Source of the DNA: Streptomyces sp. Edi4
Lineage (GTDB): Bacteria; Actinomycetota; Actinomycetes; Streptomycetales; Streptomycetaceae
Direction of reading: 5' to 3'
Assembly (NCBI RefSeq): GCF_040253615.1
Contig: NZ_JBEJGY010000004.1
Span: 5,332,001-5,396,000 of the forward strand
DNA length: 64,000 nt
Shown: positions 60,492-64,000 of the stretch, in pieces
Layout of the letters: the number at the start of each line of letters is the position of its first letter
Position numbering within the stretch: the first letter of the stretch is position 1
Position numbers and translations under genes: made by a program
Notes under the pieces: model-generated
Database searches by the model: none
Told to the model about the DNA's origin: nothing
What the model saw: the letters and a program-made list of their open reading frames with translations, nothing else

Positions 60492-61379
60492 ATGTCGGAA
60501 CTCCCCGCCCGCCGTCTGCTCCTGGTGCACGCGCACCCGGACGACGAGTCGATCAACAACGGCGCCACCATGGCGAAGTACGCCGCCGAAGGCGTGCACG
60601 TCACCCTGGTGACCTGCACGCTCGGCGAGGAGGGCGAGGTCATCCCGCCCCGGCTCGCCCACCTCGCGCCCGACCGCGAGGGCGGGCTCGGCGCGCACCG
60701 GATCGGCGAACTGGCCGCCGCGATGAAGGAGCTGGGCGTCGAGGACCACCGTTTTCTCGGCGGCCCCGGGCGGTTCAGGGACTCCGGGATGATGGGCGTC
60801 GAGCAGAACCACCGGCCGGGCGCGTTCTGGAACACCGGGGTGGACGACGCCGCGGCGTCCCTCGTAGAGGTGATCCGTTCGGTGCGCCCCCAGGTGCTGA
60901 TCACCTACGACCCGGAGGGCGGCTACGGCCACCCCGATCACATCCAGGCGCACCGCGTCGCCATGCGCGCCGCCGAACTCGCGGCCGAGCCCGGATACGG
61001 ACGCGAGTTCGGCGCGCCGCACGCGATCGCGAAGATCTACTGGAACCGGGTGCCCCGCGCGGCCGCCGAGCGCGCCTTCGCCGAACTGCGCGCCGCGAAC
61101 CCGGACTTTCCCGGCATCGCGGCCATCGGCGATGTGCCGGGTGTCGTGGACGAGTCGGAGATCACGGCCGAGATCGACGGGCGGGCCCACGCGGCCGCCA
61201 AGTACGCCGCGATGCGCGCCCACGAGACCCAGATCACGTTGAAGGAGCCCTACTTCGCGCTCTCCAACGACCTGGGCCAGCCCGTTTTCACCACCGAGTA
61301 CTACCAACTGGCGGTGGGCGCCCCCGGCGTCCCGGCCGGGCAGCGCGAGCGCGACCTGTTTGAAGGTGTGGACAAGTGA
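60492..61379 (+). CDS. mshB: N-acetyl-1-D-myo-inositol-2-amino-2-deoxy-alpha-D-glucopyranoside deacetylase
   Basis: This 295-aa zinc deacetylase of the PIG-L family has the metal site HAHPDDES near residue 15 and a third ligand in GYGHPDHIQAHR. MshB-type segments TLGEEGEVIPP, GGPGRFRDSGMMG and PYFALSNDLGQPVFTTEYYQ are also present. It removes the acetyl group from GlcNAc-inositol in the second step of mycothiol synthesis. Mycothiol is the redox thiol of actinobacteria. It overlaps the next gene by 4 bp (GTGA). Confidence 0.97.
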   Translation: MSELPARRLLLVHAHPDDESINNGATMAKYAAEGVHVTLVTCTLGEEGEVIPPRLAHLAPDREGGLGAHRIGELAAAMKELGVEDHRFLGGPGRFRDSGMMGVEQNHRPGAFWNTGVDDAAASLVEVIRSVRPQVLITYDPEGGYGHPDHIQAHRVAMRAAELAAEPGYGREFGAPHAIAKIYWNRVPRAAAERAFAELRAANPDFPGIAAIGDVPGVVDESEITAEIDGRAHAAAKYAAMRAHETQITLKEPYFALSNDLGQPVFTTEYYQLAVGAPGVPAGQRERDLFEGVDK

Positions 61380-61783
61380 GTAGTCGTACGGCCATGGCTG
61401 ACGCAAGGACGGGCAGCACCGCCGCCCGCATCGCGCTGTACGCGCTGCTCGTGGTGGTCGGCGCGCTCGTCGCCGCCGCCGGGGCGCTCGTCCAGGCGGC
61501 CTGGTTCCCGGGCGGCCTTGTGCTGGCCCTGGCCGGCGCCGTCGGGCTCTTCTGGACCGGTACGCGGCTGATGGGCGGCCGGGGCGGAGTGGGGGCGCCG
61601 GCGGCCGGATGGCTGATCACCGTCGTTCTGCTGACGGCCTCGCGGCCCGAGGGCGACTTCGTGTTCGGGGCCGGAATCGGCTCGTACGTCTTCCTCGTCG
61701 GCGGCATGGCCGGCGCTGTGATCTGCGCCACGATCGGTGGATTCGCGCAACCCGGCGGCCCGGCCGCCCGACTGGGCAAGTGA
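61376..61783 (+). CDS. Four-helix membrane protein (DUF6113-like)
   Basis: This 135-aa protein starts at GTG 61376, overlapping the mshB stop by 4 bp. It has four hydrophobic helices: IALYALLVVVGALVAAAGAL, GLVLALAGAVGLFWTGTRLM, AGWLITVVLLTAS and IGSYVFLVGGMAGAVICATI. The gene's position immediately after mshB is typical for Streptomyces, but its function is not known. I use the DUF6113 name from the family's context, with moderate confidence. Confidence 0.85.
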   Translation: MSSRTAMADARTGSTAARIALYALLVVVGALVAAAGALVQAAWFPGGLVLALAGAVGLFWTGTRLMGGRGGVGAPAAGWLITVVLLTASRPEGDFVFGAGIGSYVFLVGGMAGAVICATIGGFAQPGGPAARLGK

Positions 61784-61951
61784 CATGCGCGGGCGCCGCG
61801 ACGCAGGAGAAGGGGACGGGGTGCGCCGTTCGTGGCCCGGCCCGTACGCGACGGCGACGGCCAGTATGGTGGTGCGCGCCGCCGAGCCGCCCGCACAGAA
61901 GGACCACACGAACGAAACCGGGTGGCGGAGCCAATCGGGAGAGAACCAGCC

Positions 61952-64000
61952 TTGAGTCGTGAAACTGACAGTTCGTCCTCCGGCCCCCGCGGGCGGGGCT
62001 CAGCCGGGTATCCCTCGGGTACTCCGCCGTACGGGACCCCGTCGTCAGCGGGTCAGGACACTCCTGAGCCCGCCGCCGAGCCGGACGAGCCGAAGACCGA
62101 GACCACGCTGACGACGCGGATCCGGATCAACATCCCCGGCTCGCGCCCCATCCCGCCGGTCGTGATGCGTACGCCGATGAGTGACGCGACCAGAGCGCCC
62201 GAGGCGGACGGCGCCTCCCAACGCACCGGTTCGGTGGCGAAGCCCGAGGCGCCCGCGGCGACGGACGCGGCCGACGTGAGTGACGCGGCCGCCGGTGAAC
62301 CTGCCGCCGACGAGTCGCCCACCAGTGACTGGTTCGCGCCGCGCAAGTCCCCGGCGTCGCCAGCCTCTTCGTCCACCCCGCCCTCCGGCACTCCGACGCC
62401 CGGACTGCCGTACTTCTCGGACGGCACGGACGGCGCGGACCGCGCGGGCTCACCGGGTGGTGGCGCTCCCACCGCGCCGTCCGGCCCGACCGCGGCCGTC
62501 ACCGGCCAGGCCGCGCTGCCGGTCCGGCCCGTCGGCAACCGCACGGGCATGAACCAGGGCGCCGCACTCGGACGCGAGGGCCAGGGCTCGGGGGGTTCCC
62601 CGAACGCGCAGGGCCCCTGGCGCGCCGAAACGTCTGACTTCGGCGGGGCGCCGGGTCAACTCCCGGGCCGGGGGCCGGACTTGGGCCAGGGACTGGACTT
62701 GGGCCAAGACGCCGGACAAGTCCCGGGTCATGGGCCCGGCTTGGGTCAGGGTCAGGACCAGAGTCTTGGCCTGGGACAGGGCCAGAGCCTCGGCCAGGGT
62801 CAGGGCCTCGGGCAAGCGCCCGGGCAGGGCGGCGGCCCCGGGCGTGACGGCTCGCGTCCCGGTGACGGTGTGCGCCCCGGGTCGGGGCCGGACGCCGGGC
62901 CCGGCGGCGGTCACCCCTTCGCTCCCGGTGGGCAGGGCCCCGCGCCCGCGCTCTCCGACGACACCGCGATCCTCACCCCGCAGACGCCGGCGCCGAGCCC
63001 CTTCGGGCCGGAGTCGGTGGGCAATCCGCTCGCCAGCCCCTCGGTCAACCCCGCGGCGGCGCCCGGCGGTCACGTCTCCGGTGACACGCTGACCAGCGGG
63101 ATCCCCGTCGTACCGCCGGAACACCGGGGCGGGTCCTTCCCGTCCGCCCCGTCCGGCTCCACCGGCGGCCCGCGTCTGACCCCGCCGCCCGGCCCGGACG
63201 CCGATGAGGCCGGGCCTCCCGCGCCGCAGGCCCGCACCGCCGCGCCCGCCGCGTCCGCCGCGTCATCGAAGAAGAAGGGCCGCTCCAAGCTCGGGCTGCT
63301 CGGCGGCGGCCTGGTGGCCCTGTTCGCGGTGGCGTACGGCGCCGGACTCGTCCTGAACCACTCCGAGGTCCCCAAGGGCACCACGGTCCTCGGCGTCGAC
63401 ATCGGCGGCGGCACCAAGGAGGCGGCGGTCTCCAAGCTGGACCAGACGCTCGGCAAGCGCGCCAACCAGCCGCTCAACCTCACGGTCGACGGCAAGCAGG
63501 AGCAGCTGAAGCCGGAGATCGCCGGGCTCTCGCTCGACAGTCAGGCGACCGTGCGGGCGGCGGCCGGCACCGACTACAACCCGATGTCCGTCATCGGCTC
63601 GCTCTTCGGCGGCAAGCGCGTCGCCCAGCCGGTGATCCCGGTCGACGAGGAGAAGCTGGGCGTCGCCCTGACCGACCTCGCCGGCGCGTCGGGTTCGGCG
63701 ACCGAGGGCACGATCAAGTTCCTGCCGGGCAACGCGGTGGCCGTGCCGGGCAAGGCGGGCAAGTCGCTCGACGTGAACCGTTCGATGATCGCGGTCAAGG
63801 ACGCGTACCGGACGCTGGTGCAGACGGGTGCGGCGAAGGCGGTGCCGCTGCCGGTGTCGGTGCGGCAGCCGACCGTCGGCCAGGCCGAGATCGACCGGGC
63901 GATGAACGACTTCGCCAAGCCGGCGATGTCCGGGAACGTCACGATCAAGGCGGGCGGGAAGTCGCTGCCCTTCGGGCCGAAGAAGTCGCTGCCCAAGATC
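61952..64000 (+). CDS. VanW/YoaR-like peptidoglycan-associated protein (3' end outside window)
   Basis: The frame opens at TTG 61952 and stays open to the right edge, 683 codons. Residues 1-440 are low-complexity cytoplasmic sequence: Ser/Pro/Ala-rich, then a Gly-Gln-Leu repeat (DLGQGLDLGQDAG, LGQGQSLGQGQGLGQ) at about residues 230-290. One membrane helix follows a KKKGRSK stop (LGLLGGGLVALFAVAYGAGL). The extracytoplasmic part starts with the PG_binding_4 type domain (PKGTTVLGVDIGGGTKEAAV, LNLTVDGKQEQLKPEIAGLS) that precedes VanW domains in YoaR-like proteins. The VanW domain itself would lie outside the window. Confidence 0.85.
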   Translation, partial: MSRETDSSSSGPRGRGSAGYPSGTPPYGTPSSAGQDTPEPAAEPDEPKTETTLTTRIRINIPGSRPIPPVVMRTPMSDATRAPEADGASQRTGSVAKPEAPAATDAADVSDAAAGEPAADESPTSDWFAPRKSPASPASSSTPPSGTPTPGLPYFSDGTDGADRAGSPGGGAPTAPSGPTAAVTGQAALPVRPVGNRTGMNQGAALGREGQGSGGSPNAQGPWRAETSDFGGAPGQLPGRGPDLGQGLDLGQDAGQVPGHGPGLGQGQDQSLGLGQGQSLGQGQGLGQAPGQGGGPGRDGSRPGDGVRPGSGPDAGPGGGHPFAPGGQGPAPALSDDTAILTPQTPAPSPFGPESVGNPLASPSVNPAAAPGGHVSGDTLTSGIPVVPPEHRGGSFPSAPSGSTGGPRLTPPPGPDADEAGPPAPQARTAAPAASAASSKKKGRSKLGLLGGGLVALFAVAYGAGLVLNHSEVPKGTTVLGVDIGGGTKEAAVSKLDQTLGKRANQPLNLTVDGKQEQLKPEIAGLSLDSQATVRAAAGTDYNPMSVIGSLFGGKRVAQPVIPVDEEKLGVALTDLAGASGSATEGTIKFLPGNAVAVPGKAGKSLDVNRSMIAVKDAYRTLVQTGAAKAVPLPVSVRQPTVGQAEIDRAMNDFAKPAMSGNVTIKAGGKSLPFGPKKSLPKI

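Overview
The window is high-GC actinobacterial chromosomal DNA, almost certainly from a Streptomyces. The indications are very strong GC bias at third codon positions, many GTG and TTG starts, a mycothiol gene (mshB), a large LAL-type LuxR regulator, a SpoIIE/RsbW-type signalling pair and Streptomyces-style intergenic repeats. No tRNA, rRNA, CRISPR array or insertion sequence was recognised.

Positions 1-3000 are an accessory, decaying region. A YoeB-type toxin gene runs off the left edge. A hypothetical gene that looks frameshifted follows, then one intact YefM/RelE toxin-antitoxin pair on the minus strand, flanked on both sides by broken copies of the same cassette and a duplicated non-coding block. 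Positions 3054-8480 hold an aldo/keto reductase, a LAL regulator and a divergent Eis-like acetyltransferase. Positions 8624-13007 are the most defence-like part: two tandem DUF2075 / Schlafen-group-3-type helicases with PD-(D/E)XK-like N-termini. Each is preceded by nearly the same ~85-bp leader with a hairpin, and a 42-aa membrane peptide lies upstream. Positions 13500-14070 hold a probable pseudogene.

Positions 14097-18455 look like a small regulon. An ArsR-type repressor, an MMPL transporter, a 'Sensor'-domain membrane protein and two inverted copies of a 77-aa membrane protein are associated with three related 18-bp operator-like sites. Positions 18564-30000 are mostly housekeeping or signalling genes: a nitrilase, a DUF4190 protein, a GntR regulator, a SPOR peptide, a Nudix hydrolase, an RsbW-like kinase, a PAS-GAF-SpoIIE-HATPase phosphatase, PspA with a partner lacking its usual TPM domain, a repeat array and a GH18-like lipoprotein-like or membrane protein. 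Positions 30017-33873 encode an Sdh1-type succinate dehydrogenase on the minus strand.

Positions 34206-57511 are dominated by peptide uptake: one orphan solute-binding lipoprotein, typA, two tandem paralogous five-gene Dpp/Opp operons on the plus strand, and a third five-gene operon with a different gene order on the minus strand. An S9 prolyl-oligopeptidase-type peptidase follows, which would suit use of imported peptides. Positions 60201-64000 carry a small membrane protein, mshB, a four-helix membrane protein and the start of a large VanW/YoaR-like wall protein cut by the window edge.
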